Shown here: one piece after another, positions 19,147-30,374 of the stretch
Layout: each line of letters opens with the position of its first letter
Numbering within the stretch: position 1 is the stretch's first letter
NCBI GenBank assembly: GCA_026988155.1
Contig: JALSLW010000068.1
Span: forward strand, 34,255-98,254
Direction of reading: 5' to 3'
DNA: 64,000 bases
From: Methylomonas sp.
Lineage (GTDB): Bacteria; Pseudomonadota; Gammaproteobacteria; Methylococcales; Methylomonadaceae
The notes under the pieces: model-generated
Seen by the model: only the letters and a program-made list of their open reading frames with translations
Databases searched by the model: none
What the model was told of the DNA's origin: nothing
Position numbers and translations under genes: made by a program

Positions 19147-21654
19147 TTATTTGGAGGCATCAACTGCTTTCAAACCCCAAATATCATCAGCATATTCAGT
19201 GATAGTTCTGTCTGTTGAAAACTTACCGCTAGCAGCCGTATTAAGGATGCTCATCTTAGTCCAGTGCTCCTTATCTCTATATGCTTCATTAACCCGTTCC
19301 TGCGCATCAATATAGCTACGGAAATCAGCAATGGTCATCCACGGGTCATTAGCACTTCTAAGCGAGCCAATAATATCGTCAAAAATGCCCTGTTCAAACT
19401 GATTAAAATAGCCCGTTTCCAGCAATTTCATAACGGCTTTCAGGTCCTCATCTTCCTCAATCATTGCACCGGGATTGTAGTGACTTCTTAAATCTTCAAC
19501 TTCATTTTCCGTTAACCCGAATAAGAAAAAGTTTTCTTCACCCACCTCTTCACGAATTTCAACATTCGCACCATCTAATGTACCGATTGTTAAAGCGCCA
19601 TTCATCATAAATTTCATGTTGCCAGTACCTGAGGCTTCTTTTCCGGCCGTTGAAACCTGCTCAGACAGGTCTGCACCCGGACAAATTTTCTCCATTGCAG
19701 ACACACGATAATTTGGCAAGAAAACTAGTTTTAATTTATCGCCAACATCAGGGTCAGTGTTAATGACATTAGCTACATTATTAATTAACTTAATAGTTTT
19801 CTTGGCCATTGCATAGCCAGGTGCAGCTTTTCCCCCAATCAGGACACAGCGGGATACCCAGTTTTTTGTATCGCCTTTCTTGATTCGGTTATATAAATGG
19901 ATAACGTGCAGAACATTTAATATTTGACGCTTATACTCATGTATCCGTTTAACTTGCACGTCAAACAGGGCATCGACAGTCAGCCCCAGATCGTAACCCA
20001 ACTCTTCTGATTTATAGTCAATCAGACGCTGCTTGCTGGACTGCTGCAATGCAAACCATTTTTTCCTAAAAGCAGCTTTTTCTGCATGAGGTTTAAGCCT
20101 CTCAAGCTGAGATAAATCTGTTACCCAGCCATCACCAATTGTTTTGGTGATCAATTCAGCCAACTCGGGGTTACAGGCGGCCAGCCAGCGTCTTGGTGTG
20201 ACACCATTGGTTTTATTATTGAATTTATTAGGCCATAACTGGTAAAAATCATTAAACAGACCATCTACCAATAACTGTGAATGCAATGCTGCAACGCCAT
20301 TAATAGAGAAACTGCCAACAATTGCCAAATAGGCCATTCTGACCTGTTTATCATGTCCTTCTTCAATAATTGACATTCTAGCTAAACGTTCGGTATCTCC
20401 GGGCCACTTCTCTGAAACTTCTGCCATAAAATGTGCATTAATTTCAAAAATTATTTCCATAATGCGTGGCAATAAATGCTGCATCAGGCTAACCGACCAT
20501 TTTTCCAATGCTTCCGGCAATAAGGTATGGTTAGTATACGCCATGGTATGACGGGTAATTTCCCACGCTTCATCCCAGCCTAAGCCATGTTCATCCATCA
20601 ATAAACGCATCAGCTCAGCAATTGAAATGCTGGGGTGCGTATCATTTAGCTGAAAACAGTTCTTCTCTGCAAAATGGGTGAAATCGGTGCCATGCCGCCC
20701 AACCCAGTTGGCTACTACATCCTGCAGACTAGCTGATGCCAGTAAATATTGCTGCTGCAGCCTCAATACCTTGCCATTTTCATTAGCATCATTGGGATAC
20801 AGCACCATGGTAATGTTTTCCGCAGTATTTTTTTCTGCAACCGATTCCGCATACGCTCCAGCATTAAACTCCTGCAGATCAAACTCTTCGGTCGCTTCTG
20901 ATTTCCATAGGCGCAATGTATTGACCGTTCCATTTTGATAGCCAGGGATAGGCGTATCATAGGGCACTGCTAGTACATCATTAGTATTTACCCAAACAAC
21001 CTTTTCCCTGCCATTTTCATCTATATGTCTTTCTGTATGACCACCAAATTTAATACGTACGGTATATTCCGGACGTTCAATTTCCCAGACATTGCCATTA
21101 CGCAGCCAATGATCCGGTTTTTCTATTTGCTCTCCATTTTCAATCCCCTGCGCAAACATTCCGTACTCATACCGCAAACCATACCCTGTGACAGGTAGCT
21201 GTAGAGTAGCACAGCTGTCTATAAAACAGGCTGCTAACCGACCTAGCCCCCCATTTCCTAACCCCGCATCCGGCTCACTGTCTATCAGTTCTTCAAGATC
21301 CAAGCCTAAATCATACAGCGATTTATCTACGGTTGTGGTAATGCCTAAATTCAGCATCGCATTGCTAAGCGTTCTTCCCATCAAAAATTCCATTGAAATA
21401 TAGAATGCTTTTTTACAGTCCTGCTCCCTATAGGAATTGTAGGTTTTTTTCCAGCGTTCTATCAATCGGTCACTAACCGCTAAAGAAAGTGCTTCATACG
21501 CATAATGCGGCGAACGGCATAATTCATCTCGTCCTAAGCGATGGCTATAATATCTTTTAAAATCAGCAATAAAATCTTTTTTATCCATCCCTAGGTCAGG
21601 AAGTTTGGTGATATTCTGTTTTGGCTTACTTTTTGTAAAAGTTCTATTCGGCAT
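19147..21654 (-). CDS. glgP: Glycogen/starch/alpha-glucan phosphorylase
   Basis: An 835-residue GT35 phosphorylase that releases glucose-1-phosphate from glycogen using pyridoxal phosphate. Family signatures are G-N-G-G-L-G-R-L-A-A-C-F near the N-terminus, Q-L-N-D-T-H-P, Y-T-N-H-T-L-L-P-E-A, and the cofactor-lysine region E-A-S-G-T-G-N-M-K-F-M-M-N-G. Its length is typical. No glgA, glgB or glgC lies nearby. trmL follows directly. Confidence 0.95.
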   Translation of the reverse strand: MPNRTFTKSKPKQNITKLPDLGMDKKDFIADFKRYYSHRLGRDELCRSPHYAYEALSLAVSDRLIERWKKTYNSYREQDCKKAFYISMEFLMGRTLSNAMLNLGITTTVDKSLYDLGLDLEELIDSEPDAGLGNGGLGRLAACFIDSCATLQLPVTGYGLRYEYGMFAQGIENGEQIEKPDHWLRNGNVWEIERPEYTVRIKFGGHTERHIDENGREKVVWVNTNDVLAVPYDTPIPGYQNGTVNTLRLWKSEATEEFDLQEFNAGAYAESVAEKNTAENITMVLYPNDANENGKVLRLQQQYLLASASLQDVVANWVGRHGTDFTHFAEKNCFQLNDTHPSISIAELMRLLMDEHGLGWDEAWEITRHTMAYTNHTLLPEALEKWSVSLMQHLLPRIMEIIFEINAHFMAEVSEKWPGDTERLARMSIIEEGHDKQVRMAYLAIVGSFSINGVAALHSQLLVDGLFNDFYQLWPNKFNNKTNGVTPRRWLAACNPELAELITKTIGDGWVTDLSQLERLKPHAEKAAFRKKWFALQQSSKQRLIDYKSEELGYDLGLTVDALFDVQVKRIHEYKRQILNVLHVIHLYNRIKKGDTKNWVSRCVLIGGKAAPGYAMAKKTIKLINNVANVINTDPDVGDKLKLVFLPNYRVSAMEKICPGADLSEQVSTAGKEASGTGNMKFMMNGALTIGTLDGANVEIREEVGEENFFLFGLTENEVEDLRSHYNPGAMIEEDEDLKAVMKLLETGYFNQFEQGIFDDIIGSLRSANDPWMTIADFRSYIDAQERVNEAYRDKEHWTKMSILNTAASGKFSTDRTITEYADDIWGLKAVDASK

Positions 21655-21800
21655 GATATTTACTATTTCTACTCTTAAAATTAATTTTTAGCGTAAACAA
21701 TGACTTGGGTTTCTTATTCTCATGCTCTGTGTACTATGACACATAGAGCCCTATTGACCGGTCCGTGTATCCCATTGTTAAAAATGGGGTAAAAAAAACG

Positions 21801-24527
21801 TTAGGTCAATTTTCCATGGCACTGCTTATATTTTTTCCCAGAACCACAGGGACAAGGAGAATTACGCCCTACTTTTTTGCCTTCTCGTACAAAAGGCTGG
21901 TCTTCATTTTCCTTCTGCTGGGGTTCAGTGTGCTCTTCAATTGGGTCGGCTTCGGCATGTTCATAATGCATTTCCTGCGGAGCCTGTCTTTGCTGATCAA
22001 TTGCTTCAGCATCTTCCTCCTGAGCAACCTGAACTTTTGCAAGAATGCCAACTACTTCATATTTAATGTGATCAAGTAAACTGGTAAACATATCAAATGC
22101 TTCACGCTTAAATTCCTGCTTAGGGTCTTTTTGAGCATAGCCTCTAAAATGGATGCCCTGTCGCAATGAATCCATTGCGGCCAGATGTTCTTTCCAGCTG
22201 TTATCAAGCACTTGCAACATCACCGACTTTTCAAAATGACGCATCACCTCCGGCGATGATAGTTCCTCCTTAGCTTTGCTGGCTTTTTCCAATTCATCCA
22301 CAATAAATTGGCGCAAATCACTTTCTTGAAAAGCTTTATCTTTATCCAGCCTATCCTTTAAAGGCAAATCCACCAGATATTCTAGCGCCAGGTGCTCTTC
22401 CAACCCTTTAACATCCCATTGTTCCTCCATTGTTTTTGCAGGAATATATTTAGTTACCACGTCATTCAGCACATCCTGGCGTATATCGCTGATCATTTCA
22501 CTAATGTCTTCCGAAGCCATTAACTCATTTCGATGCTCATAAATCACTTTACGCTGATCATTAGCCACATCGTCATAAGCCAGGATTTCTTTACGCTGAT
22601 CAAAGTTTCGCCCTTCCACTTTGGTCTGTGCATTTTCTATTGCCCGAGTCACCCAGGGATGTTCAATTGCTTCGCCTTCTTCCATCCCTAAAGACTTCAT
22701 TAGTTTCGAAACGCGCTCAGATGCAAATATTCGCATTAAGTCATCTTCCAATGATAGGTAAAATCGTGTTGAACCAGGGTCTCCCTGTCGTCCAGAACGC
22801 CCTCTCAATTGATTATCAATTCGGCGGGATTCATGCCTTTCTGATCCGATGACATGTAATCCACCGCTAGCCAGTACTTGCTGATGTCTATCTAGCCAGG
22901 CACCGCGTACTTTTTCTTTTTCAGCATCAGAGGCATCTTCACCCAGGGCTATTAACCCAGCCTCCATATTTCCACCTAAGACTATATCTGTTCCACGCCC
23001 GGCCATATTTGTTGCAATAGTCACGGCACCAGGCATACCGGCATTCTCGACAATATGAGCTTCACGCTCATGCTGTTTAGCATTAAGTACTTCGTGCTTA
23101 ATATTTTGCTGCGTTAAAATGTCAGCAATAATTTCTGAATTTTCAATTGACGTAGTACCCACTAAAACAGGCTGCTTGCGCTCAACACAGTCTTTAATAT
23201 CTGCTACAACTGCCTGATACTTTTCAGCTTTAGAAAGATAGACAGAATCCCCTTTATCATCACGAATCATATCTCTATGAGTAGGAATAACGACCACTTC
23301 CAACCCATAAATCTTATTTAATTCAAACGCTTCTGTATCCGCAGTCCCTGTCATCCCTGACAGTTTTTCATATAGGCGAAAATAGTTTTGAAAAGTTATT
23401 GAAGCCAGGGTCTGATTTTCATTTTGAATGGTCACGCCTTCCTTTGCTTCAATAGCCTGATGCAATCCATCTGACCAGCGCCTACCCGTCATCATTCTGC
23501 CTGTATTCTCATCAACAATAATGACTTCATTATTTCTGACAACATAGTCGACATTTTTATGAAACAGCACATGGGCTCGCAATGAAGCACCCAAATAGTG
23601 CATTAATCGAATATTGGCCGCATCATACAATGTGGCACCCTGATCCATCATCCCAAGTTCGACCATTAGCTGCTCAACTCTCTGATGGCCCTGCTCGGTC
23701 AAATGAATCTGCTTGCTTTTTTCATCAACCAGATAGTCACCTGGCATTTTTTCCTGTTCTTCCTTATCTTCTACAATTTCCTGCGCAGTTAAAAGTGGCG
23801 CAATTTCATTTGTTTTAAGATAAACCTCAGTACCTTCTTCTGTAGGCCCAGAAATAATAAGCGGTGTTCTGGCTTCATCAATAAGAATTGAATCCACCTC
23901 ATCAATAATGGCAAAGTTCAATCCGCGCTGTACTTTTTGCTCCATGCTAAAAGCCATATTGTCACGCAGATAATCAAAGCCAAATTCATTATTAGTACCA
24001 TAGGTAATATCAGCGGCATAGGCATCTTTACGTTCCTGATGCCCTAAATCATTAATAATGACGCCTACTGTCAGCCCTAAAAAGTTATACAGTCTGCCCA
24101 TCCATTCTGCATCCCTGGATGCCAGGTAGTCATTAACTGTTACAATGTGGACTCCTTCTCCAGGCAAAGCATTTAAGTAGGCCGCCAGCGTTGCCATTAG
24201 CGTCTTACCTTCTCCCGTTTTCATCTCAGCAATTTTGCCGTCATTTAGAATCATGCCTCCAATCATCTGCACATCATAATGACTCATGCCAAAGACACGC
24301 TTTGATGCTTCTCTGACTGCTGAAAATGCTTCTGGAATCAAATCATCCAGCTTGACACCCTGCTCTAGGCGCTGACGAAATTCCTGAGTTTTTGCTTTTA
24401 AAGCATCATCAGACAGATTTTCATATTCAGCAGTTAAGGCATTAACCTTATTGACCAATGCCCGTTTTTTCTTTACGTTCCTGTCATTACGACTTCCAAC
24501 AACTAATTTGACCAGCTTACCAAACAT
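21801..24527 (-). CDS. secA: Preprotein translocase ATPase SecA
   Basis: A 908-residue ATPase that drives protein export through SecYEG. It shows Walker A M-K-T-G-E-G-K-T, the D-E-V-D box followed by [14 protein letters not shown], the second helicase half with [11 protein letters not shown], and the C-terminal zinc motif [13 protein letters not shown] that binds SecB and lipids. Full length for the family. The 24528-24797 gap upstream contains AT-rich sequence but no obvious secM leader. Confidence 0.97.
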   Translation of the reverse strand: MFGKLVKLVVGSRNDRNVKKKRALVNKVNALTAEYENLSDDALKAKTQEFRQRLEQGVKLDDLIPEAFSAVREASKRVFGMSHYDVQMIGGMILNDGKIAEMKTGEGKTLMATLAAYLNALPGEGVHIVTVNDYLASRDAEWMGRLYNFLGLTVGVIINDLGHQERKDAYAADITYGTNNEFGFDYLRDNMAFSMEQKVQRGLNFAIIDEVDSILIDEARTPLIISGPTEEGTEVYLKTNEIAPLLTAQEIVEDKEEQEKMPGDYLVDEKSKQIHLTEQGHQRVEQLMVELGMMDQGATLYDAANIRLMHYLGASLRAHVLFHKNVDYVVRNNEVIIVDENTGRMMTGRRWSDGLHQAIEAKEGVTIQNENQTLASITFQNYFRLYEKLSGMTGTADTEAFELNKIYGLEVVVIPTHRDMIRDDKGDSVYLSKAEKYQAVVADIKDCVERKQPVLVGTTSIENSEIIADILTQQNIKHEVLNAKQHEREAHIVENAGMPGAVTIATNMAGRGTDIVLGGNMEAGLIALGEDASDAEKEKVRGAWLDRHQQVLASGGLHVIGSERHESRRIDNQLRGRSGRQGDPGSTRFYLSLEDDLMRIFASERVSKLMKSLGMEEGEAIEHPWVTRAIENAQTKVEGRNFDQRKEILAYDDVANDQRKVIYEHRNELMASEDISEMISDIRQDVLNDVVTKYIPAKTMEEQWDVKGLEEHLALEYLVDLPLKDRLDKDKAFQESDLRQFIVDELEKASKAKEELSSPEVMRHFEKSVMLQVLDNSWKEHLAAMDSLRQGIHFRGYAQKDPKQEFKREAFDMFTSLLDHIKYEVVGILAKVQVAQEEDAEAIDQQRQAPQEMHYEHAEADPIEEHTEPQQKENEDQPFVREGKKVGRNSPCPCGSGKKYKQCHGKLT

Positions 24528-24797
24528 GCTTATTTTCCGATGAGATTTCGTGAGATTTTATTAAAAAAACCGTTTATTATATACCGTATATATAGCTCAT
24601 TACCAGATAATCAAAAAATATCCGGCACTTAAAATTACCATAACCTTTCAACCTAAAAAACTAAAGGCACACTGCTTCTAGCACAAGCCATTATTTTTCT
24701 ATATTTTACTGCGGTATACTTCAAAAAAACTGACTAATACAGTTCCTATCTTCAAAATATGACCCCATATAGAGCAGATTATTTATTTAAAGATGAT

Positions 24798-26108
24798 TTA
24801 TGCCAAATGTCCCCATAAATCATATGCATCTGCCTCCTCCAACTTTACATCAACAAACTCACCCACTTTCAAATGTACGGCACCATCAATATAAACTTGG
24901 CCATCGATTTCAGGTGCATCGGCTTTACTTCGTGCAACCGCACCCTCTTCAACCACTTCATCAATCAGTACCGTTTCTATCTTACCCACTCTAAGCTGCA
25001 ACCGTTCCTCACTAATCGCTGCCTGGTGAGCCATAAAACGCTGCAGCCGTTCTTGCTTCACCTCTTCTGGCACGGGACTGGGCAACTCATTGGCTGCTGC
25101 CCCTTTTACGGGTGAGTAGGCAAAACATCCTACTCTATCCAGTTTCGCTTCAGTCAAAAAATCCAGCAGCCCCTCAAATTCCTGTTCAGTTTCCCCAGGG
25201 AAACCAACAATAAAAGTGCTGCGCAGGGTAATATCGGGACAGTCACTTCGCCAGGCCAAAATTCGCTCCAAATTATTTTCTGTGGCAGCGGGTCTTTTCA
25301 TCAATTTAAGAATACGGGCATTAGCGTGTTGAAAAGGGATGTCCAGATAAGGCAAGATTTTTCCTTCAGCCATTAAAGGGATTACTTTATCCACGTGGGG
25401 ATAAGGATAGACATAATGCATTCTCACCCAAATACCTAAATCACCCAACGCTTCCGCCAAATCATAAAACCGGGTATTTAAATAATGCCCCTTCCAGTTC
25501 CTGGCCTGATATTTCAAATCCAATCCATAGGCACTGGTATCTTGAGAAACAACCAGCAACTCCTTTACTCCTGCATTTGCCAGGTTTTCCGCCTCCAGCA
25601 GCACCTGATCAATTGGACGACTAACTAAATCCCCCCGCATTGAAGGAATAATGCAAAAAGTACAGCGATGATTACAGCCTTCAGATATTTTCAGATATGC
25701 ATAATGATCAGGAGTTAACTTGATCCCCTGAGGCGGCAAAATGTCGTTAAATGGATTATGAATAGGCGGCAAATGCTTATGTACAGCCGCTACTACCTCA
25801 TCCGTCGCGTGAGCACCAGAAATACTCAATACTTTTGGATGACGCGTTCTAATCTCATCCTCTCTTGCCCCCAAACAGCCTGTCACAATGACTTTACCAT
25901 TTTCAGCCAGGGCCTCACCAATGCTATCAAGCGACTCTTCTACTGCAGCATCAATAAAACCGCACGTATTGACAACAACAATATCGGCATCCTGATACGT
26001 TGGAGACACTTGATATCCTTCCGTCCTTAATTTAGTGATAATCTGCTCACTATCAACCAAAGCTTTAGGACAACCCAGACTTATAAATCCAACACGGGGA
26101 TCACTCAT
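24798..26108 (-). CDS. rimO: Ribosomal protein S12 methylthiotransferase RimO
   Basis: A 436-residue radical SAM enzyme that methylthiolates Asp-88 of ribosomal protein S12 (E. coli numbering). The N-terminal MTTase domain carries C13, C49 and C78, and the radical SAM cluster is C145-N-H-R-C149-T-F-C152. A TRAM domain closes the protein. The opening residues, [15 protein letters not shown], separate RimO from MiaB. Confidence 0.95.
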   Translation of the reverse strand: MSDPRVGFISLGCPKALVDSEQIITKLRTEGYQVSPTYQDADIVVVNTCGFIDAAVEESLDSIGEALAENGKVIVTGCLGAREDEIRTRHPKVLSISGAHATDEVVAAVHKHLPPIHNPFNDILPPQGIKLTPDHYAYLKISEGCNHRCTFCIIPSMRGDLVSRPIDQVLLEAENLANAGVKELLVVSQDTSAYGLDLKYQARNWKGHYLNTRFYDLAEALGDLGIWVRMHYVYPYPHVDKVIPLMAEGKILPYLDIPFQHANARILKLMKRPAATENNLERILAWRSDCPDITLRSTFIVGFPGETEQEFEGLLDFLTEAKLDRVGCFAYSPVKGAAANELPSPVPEEVKQERLQRFMAHQAAISEERLQLRVGKIETVLIDEVVEEGAVARSKADAPEIDGQVYIDGAVHLKVGEFVDVKLEEADAYDLWGHLA

Positions 26109-26450
26109 TACAGACTCTCAAACTATTATCAAAATGGAGCATAGTCTATCAAATACCCGTTAATGAGACGACAAATGAATATTATTGACGCATGCCTAGG
26201 GCAGTTTGATGAAATAAAATTACCTAGATTACAAAGAAATTTTGCTTCAGGTCAGGCCATATCAAGAGACACGCAGGGAGATTGGAAACTCCATCTGTCA
26301 TTAAAAAGAAACAGGTTACCGTGCTTGATCCAGAAGAAACACTGTATTTATTGTTTTTTTTCGAGACTCTAGAATCACCACGCGGGCATGGCAGTTTAAA
26401 TAATCGTTGAAAAAACTACAGCCAGGGCTTCACAAAGAACAGTTATTCAT
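26109..26450. other. Gap between rimO and prsR
   Basis: 342 bases with two weak plus-strand frames (26163-26372, and an overlapping frame ending near 26411 that encodes V-T-V-L-D-P-E-E-T-L-Y-L). Neither has a ribosome-binding site or recognisable family. They could be remnants of one frameshifted gene. No clear terminator for prsR is seen. Confidence 0.3.
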
Positions 26451-27800
26451 TTACACATCAATTCCGTACTTATTAAATAATGCATATAGTGTGGGCCTAG
26501 TAACACCTAAAAGCTTTGCCGCATTGGAGACATGATTATTTGTATATGCAAGCGCCCTTTTTATTGCATTTGTTTCCGCCACTTCCCTTACTTTTTTCAA
26601 ATTCAGAGGAATTTCTTCTTCAGCAGCCTGAGCCAAATCTAAATCCTTAGAGGTTAAAACGTTATCGTCTGCCATGATAACCGCCCGCTTAATTTTATTT
26701 TCTAACTGCCTAATATTGCCAGGCCATTGATAACTCTCTATTACCTGTGCTGCTTCTTCAGTAAACCCCTTAATTTTCTTCCCATTTTCATCACTAAATC
26801 GTTTTAATAACGCTGTTGCAATAACAATTGCATCACCATCTCTTTCTCTTAAAGGTGGAATATTGACTGTTATTTCATTAATTCGATAATATAAATCTTC
26901 TCTAAACAGGCCATCCTCAATTGCCTTTTGAATATTTTGGTGAGTCGCACAAATTATTCGCACATCTACAGGAATTGCAGTGGGCCCTCCCAGCCGCTCT
27001 ATCGTTCTTTCCTGAATAAATCTTAATAGTTTCGCCTGCAATGAAAAAGGCAGATCGCCTATCTCATCTAAGAAAAAGGTACCGCCTTCTGCATATTCTA
27101 TTTTTCCTATCGTTTGTTTTGTAGCACCCGAAAATGCGCCTTTTTCATATCCGAACAACTCACTCTCTAATAAATTCTCCGGAATGGCGGCACAATTGAC
27201 AGCTACAAAAGGTTTGTCGGCGCGATTGCTTAAACCATGTATTGCTTTTGCCAAAACTTCCTTACCGGTACCGCTTTCGCCCAATAGCAAGGTTGTTACA
27301 TTTGTCGGTGCAATTTTTTCTATCATTTTTGATAGGTTTTGCATCTTTTCACTGGTTGCAATAATCCCTTTTAGAGGTTCTTCTGAATTTTTCTGTAGGT
27401 TTACATAATCCTTTTCTAACTGATCTAACTGGAAAGCTCTTGCTATGATTAAGCTTAAAACATCTAAATCCACTGGTTTTTGATAAAAATCATATGCACC
27501 CATTGCGACTGCTTTGATTGCATTATCTCTTTCATCATTCCCTGTAACCACAATCACTTTTGTTGCAGGTGCCAACAATAAAATTTCTTTTAATGTTGCA
27601 AGTCCTTCACTAGCATTTGCGGTGTCTGGCGGCAAACCAAGATCTAAGGTAACAACACTGGGCATAAATCGCCTCAAAGCAGTAATAGCTTCTTCTCTGT
27701 TACCTGCTATAACGGTTTGATAACTGTCAAAACTCCATTTTAGCTGTTTTTGTATCCCTGGATCATCTTCTACTATAAGCAGTACTTTTTTTGTATCCAT
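26451..27800 (-). CDS. prsR: PEP-CTERM-box response regulator PrsR (NtrC-like)
   Basis: A 449-residue sigma-54 activator: receiver with D53 in V-T-L-D-L-G-L-P, AAA+ domain with L-G-E-S-G-T-G-K-E and the sigma-54 contact loop E-L-F-G-Y-E-K-G-A-F-S-G-A-T, and a Fis-type HTH (S-N-A-A-K-L-L-G-V-T-R-P-T-L-Y). The receiver and overall arrangement match the regulator family found with XrtA loci. It lies directly downstream of its cognate kinase gene prsK. It should activate sigma-54 promoters upstream of PEP-CTERM protein genes, none of which is in this window. Confidence 0.93.
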   Translation of the reverse strand: MDTKKVLLIVEDDPGIQKQLKWSFDSYQTVIAGNREEAITALRRFMPSVVTLDLGLPPDTANASEGLATLKEILLLAPATKVIVVTGNDERDNAIKAVAMGAYDFYQKPVDLDVLSLIIARAFQLDQLEKDYVNLQKNSEEPLKGIIATSEKMQNLSKMIEKIAPTNVTTLLLGESGTGKEVLAKAIHGLSNRADKPFVAVNCAAIPENLLESELFGYEKGAFSGATKQTIGKIEYAEGGTFFLDEIGDLPFSLQAKLLRFIQERTIERLGGPTAIPVDVRIICATHQNIQKAIEDGLFREDLYYRINEITVNIPPLRERDGDAIVIATALLKRFSDENGKKIKGFTEEAAQVIESYQWPGNIRQLENKIKRAVIMADDNVLTSKDLDLAQAAEEEIPLNLKKVREVAETNAIKRALAYTNNHVSNAAKLLGVTRPTLYALFNKYGIDV

Positions 27801-27956
27801 TTTCTCGGCTGGCTTTTTTGTCTGGTGAGTGTATTTAATATGCTTATTCTGAGATTAGTACATTTTTTCCACATCACCCGAAAAATTTCGCGACTACGGT
27901 AACACTCTTCAAATATAACCGTTATATTCAGCCTATTATCATGCAATCTTAAATAA

Positions 27957-30017
27957 TCAGACTGCTTTTGGTAACAATAAGATAAATACCGTGCCTTCAC
28001 CCACTTTACTAATAACGTCAACGCGCCCTGATTGTTGCAAAATATATTCCCGGGCTTCATACACACCAATCCCCATACCTGCATTTCCCTTTGTAGTATC
28101 AAACGGCTTAAATAGTCGCTGCTGAATGAATTTTTCATCCATGCCAGTGCCCGTGTCAATTATTTTCACCACAATTTCATTATCTGTCTGGGATATTTCT
28201 ATTTGGACCTGCCCACTGTCATCTGTAGCCTCTTGTGCATTTTGCACCAAATGCCCAAGAATAGCCGTTATCTTTTCTTTCTCCGCAAAAACCCAATATT
28301 CCCTGTTATCTTTTTTGATGGTGACTGATGGTTTATTGGATGATTGCTGTATAGCAACATCTTCTACCACTATCGCCAAATCAATCTTTGTTTGATTTTT
28401 TTCCTGGCTATTCCCTTTTTTCAATTGCCCAAGCAAATGATCTATCTTTTTCACCACATTTTCTAAAGTTTCTATGGAATCATCAATAAACTCAGGGTTT
28501 CTTTTATGTTTTTCTGAATTTGTTACAATTAACGATATTTGCGCAACTAAATTTTTAAGATCATGCACTAAAAATGCTGAAAAACGATTATAAGCCTCAA
28601 ACTGCCTAGCGCGGCTTAAATCTTCACTTATTTGAGTTAAAGCATGCGCATTTGCCAGTTGCATTCCCGTTGTTTTTAATAAATCGTGATCCTCCCAATC
28701 AATTTGTCTCGGAACTCGAGGCTTAGTGAGTACGACAAACGCATTCAATTCATTTTTTTGAAATAATGGAACAATTAGCCAGATATCTTCAAATTCTGCA
28801 TGCCATTTATCCAAATTCAGACCAGCATAAATATCAGGATCATTAAAAAACTCTACAAAATCAATAACCCATTGTTTTTTTATCAGAAATTCTATTAAGG
28901 GGTCTCTTTTATTGACCAAAGGCCTGGTATGTTCGCCTAAATTTTGTTCGGCAACAAAGTAATAATCTCCCTGCTCATTTTTTACCCATAAACCTCCCCC
29001 CGAGCTATCAACAATATCAGCCATTGTTTTAACTATCAAGCTTGACAAGTCATCTAATGTATCAAGCTCTGCAATTTTTTTACTCAAATTTATCCATTCA
29101 TCTCTGTAATCATAGCGGTGCTGAAAAAAATGCTTGCTAAAAAAAACTTTTGCCAGAGCCCGTATTTTTCCTGATACAAAAAAAACCAGCAACAGTACAA
29201 TGGCTAAAATGATAAAGCTTATCTGAGCAAATGCCCCCCAACTGCCTCCATATATTTTTATATAATACCCAGCTAAAGACATAATTAGCAGATACAACCC
29301 TGCTCCTAGCAGCACAGTACTATGAAAAATAACTTTATTGGAGACTTGAACTTTTAACTGTTCTGTACTGATTCTATTTAATGAAATAGCAAGTAACGGT
29401 ACACCCAGCATATTAATAAAGCCCCTTACCTCCCAAAGCAAAGTGTCCAATGTATTAAATAGCAAAGATTTACTGTAAAGAATAAAATCAAAAGCAAAAA
29501 TCAATGCCAATCCTAAGCAGAGAAATTTGATCGCCCATCGCTGCTCTTGCATGGCATTGCGATAAAGTTGCTCGACTAGTATTAATCCAATAAGTGAAAA
29601 CCCGATATGAACAAAAGGGCGAAAATCAAAACCTACTATTTGTTGCATTTGGTAACGTAAGCTCGGAATAAGCTCCAGCACAACGATACAGATAATCAGA
29701 GTAATGAATGTAGGAGCCTGCCAAGAAGTTCTTAATAAATGATATAAATCATCAAACTGCTGTTTTGAAATCAATACACTAAGAAAGAAGAACCATGCTA
29801 GGTTTCGCAGCGACTCTATAGGAAAAATATCCTGAATATAAAAAGACCCATCCTGTATAACAAAGACAGTATAAGCAGCCCAAATGATGCTAAAGGAAAA
29901 AGTGATAATGCTGGCAACTCCAAATACGCTCTTATTGATGCGCAGAAGCGAAAAGCCCAGTAAAAAAGTATAAGCGGCTGCCGATGAGGCATAGCTATAT
30001 AGAGCAAAAGTTTCCAA
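27957..30017 (-). CDS. prsK: XrtA/PEP-CTERM system histidine kinase PrsK
   Basis: A 686-residue membrane kinase. About ten hydrophobic segments fill residues 1-295, followed by a GAF-like domain (about 310-470), then H485 in S-A-F-L-V-H-D-L-K-N, and an ATPase domain with D-T-G-T-G-M-D and N-A-G-M-G-I-G. This layout is that of the PrsK family, partner of PrsR. The start is a TTG at 30017 with AAGGGGAAAG upstream; I see no in-frame ATG nearby. prsR follows after 156 bases. The signal sensed is unknown. Confidence 0.92.
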   Translation of the reverse strand: METFALYSYASSAAAYTFLLGFSLLRINKSVFGVASIITFSFSIIWAAYTVFVIQDGSFYIQDIFPIESLRNLAWFFFLSVLISKQQFDDLYHLLRTSWQAPTFITLIICIVVLELIPSLRYQMQQIVGFDFRPFVHIGFSLIGLILVEQLYRNAMQEQRWAIKFLCLGLALIFAFDFILYSKSLLFNTLDTLLWEVRGFINMLGVPLLAISLNRISTEQLKVQVSNKVIFHSTVLLGAGLYLLIMSLAGYYIKIYGGSWGAFAQISFIILAIVLLLVFFVSGKIRALAKVFFSKHFFQHRYDYRDEWINLSKKIAELDTLDDLSSLIVKTMADIVDSSGGGLWVKNEQGDYYFVAEQNLGEHTRPLVNKRDPLIEFLIKKQWVIDFVEFFNDPDIYAGLNLDKWHAEFEDIWLIVPLFQKNELNAFVVLTKPRVPRQIDWEDHDLLKTTGMQLANAHALTQISEDLSRARQFEAYNRFSAFLVHDLKNLVAQISLIVTNSEKHKRNPEFIDDSIETLENVVKKIDHLLGQLKKGNSQEKNQTKIDLAIVVEDVAIQQSSNKPSVTIKKDNREYWVFAEKEKITAILGHLVQNAQEATDDSGQVQIEISQTDNEIVVKIIDTGTGMDEKFIQQRLFKPFDTTKGNAGMGIGVYEAREYILQQSGRVDVISKVGEGTVFILLLPKAV

Positions 30018-30374
30018 TTATCTTTCCCCTTGTTCTATTAAAATTCTACTTACGACCGGTTAAGCCCACCGAATGGCGTAGAGTGGTCTCTCACCCATGA
30101 CTGACAACTGAATAAATAATAGCTATATGACCTCTCTACACTGCAGGAAAGGAGCAAAAGACATGCTTGCCAAATAATTCAGTCGTACTTTGCTATATTG
30201 GGTTTAATCTTAGTAAATCAGTTAAGCACGGGATTGAAGGTAAATCTGAGCAAAAAAAATCAAAGAGTCGCTCGAAAATAATGGCTTTTGTTCTTATTGA
30301 GAGCAATTCTGTAGGTTTTTCATAAAACCTTGAAGTAAAACCCCTCATCCACCTTAAGCATATTATTTAGCAAG
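30018..30374. other. Gap between prsK and the exosortase gene
   Basis: 357 bases without a credible gene. It holds a loose inverted repeat (GTAGAGTGGTC at 30078-30088 and GACCTCTCTAC at 30129-30139). It presumably carries the prsK promoter. I found no element with the spacing of a sigma-54 promoter. Confidence 0.4.

Noticed and set aside
26163..26411. Two overlapping frames between rimO and prsR as a real gene
   Set aside because: Different frames, no ribosome-binding site, no family match; kept only as a note in the gap entry.
30150..30172. Possible sigma-54 promoter (minus strand, TGGCA then TTGCT) upstream of prsK
   Set aside because: The spacing between the GG and GC elements is about four bases too long for a sigma-54 promoter.
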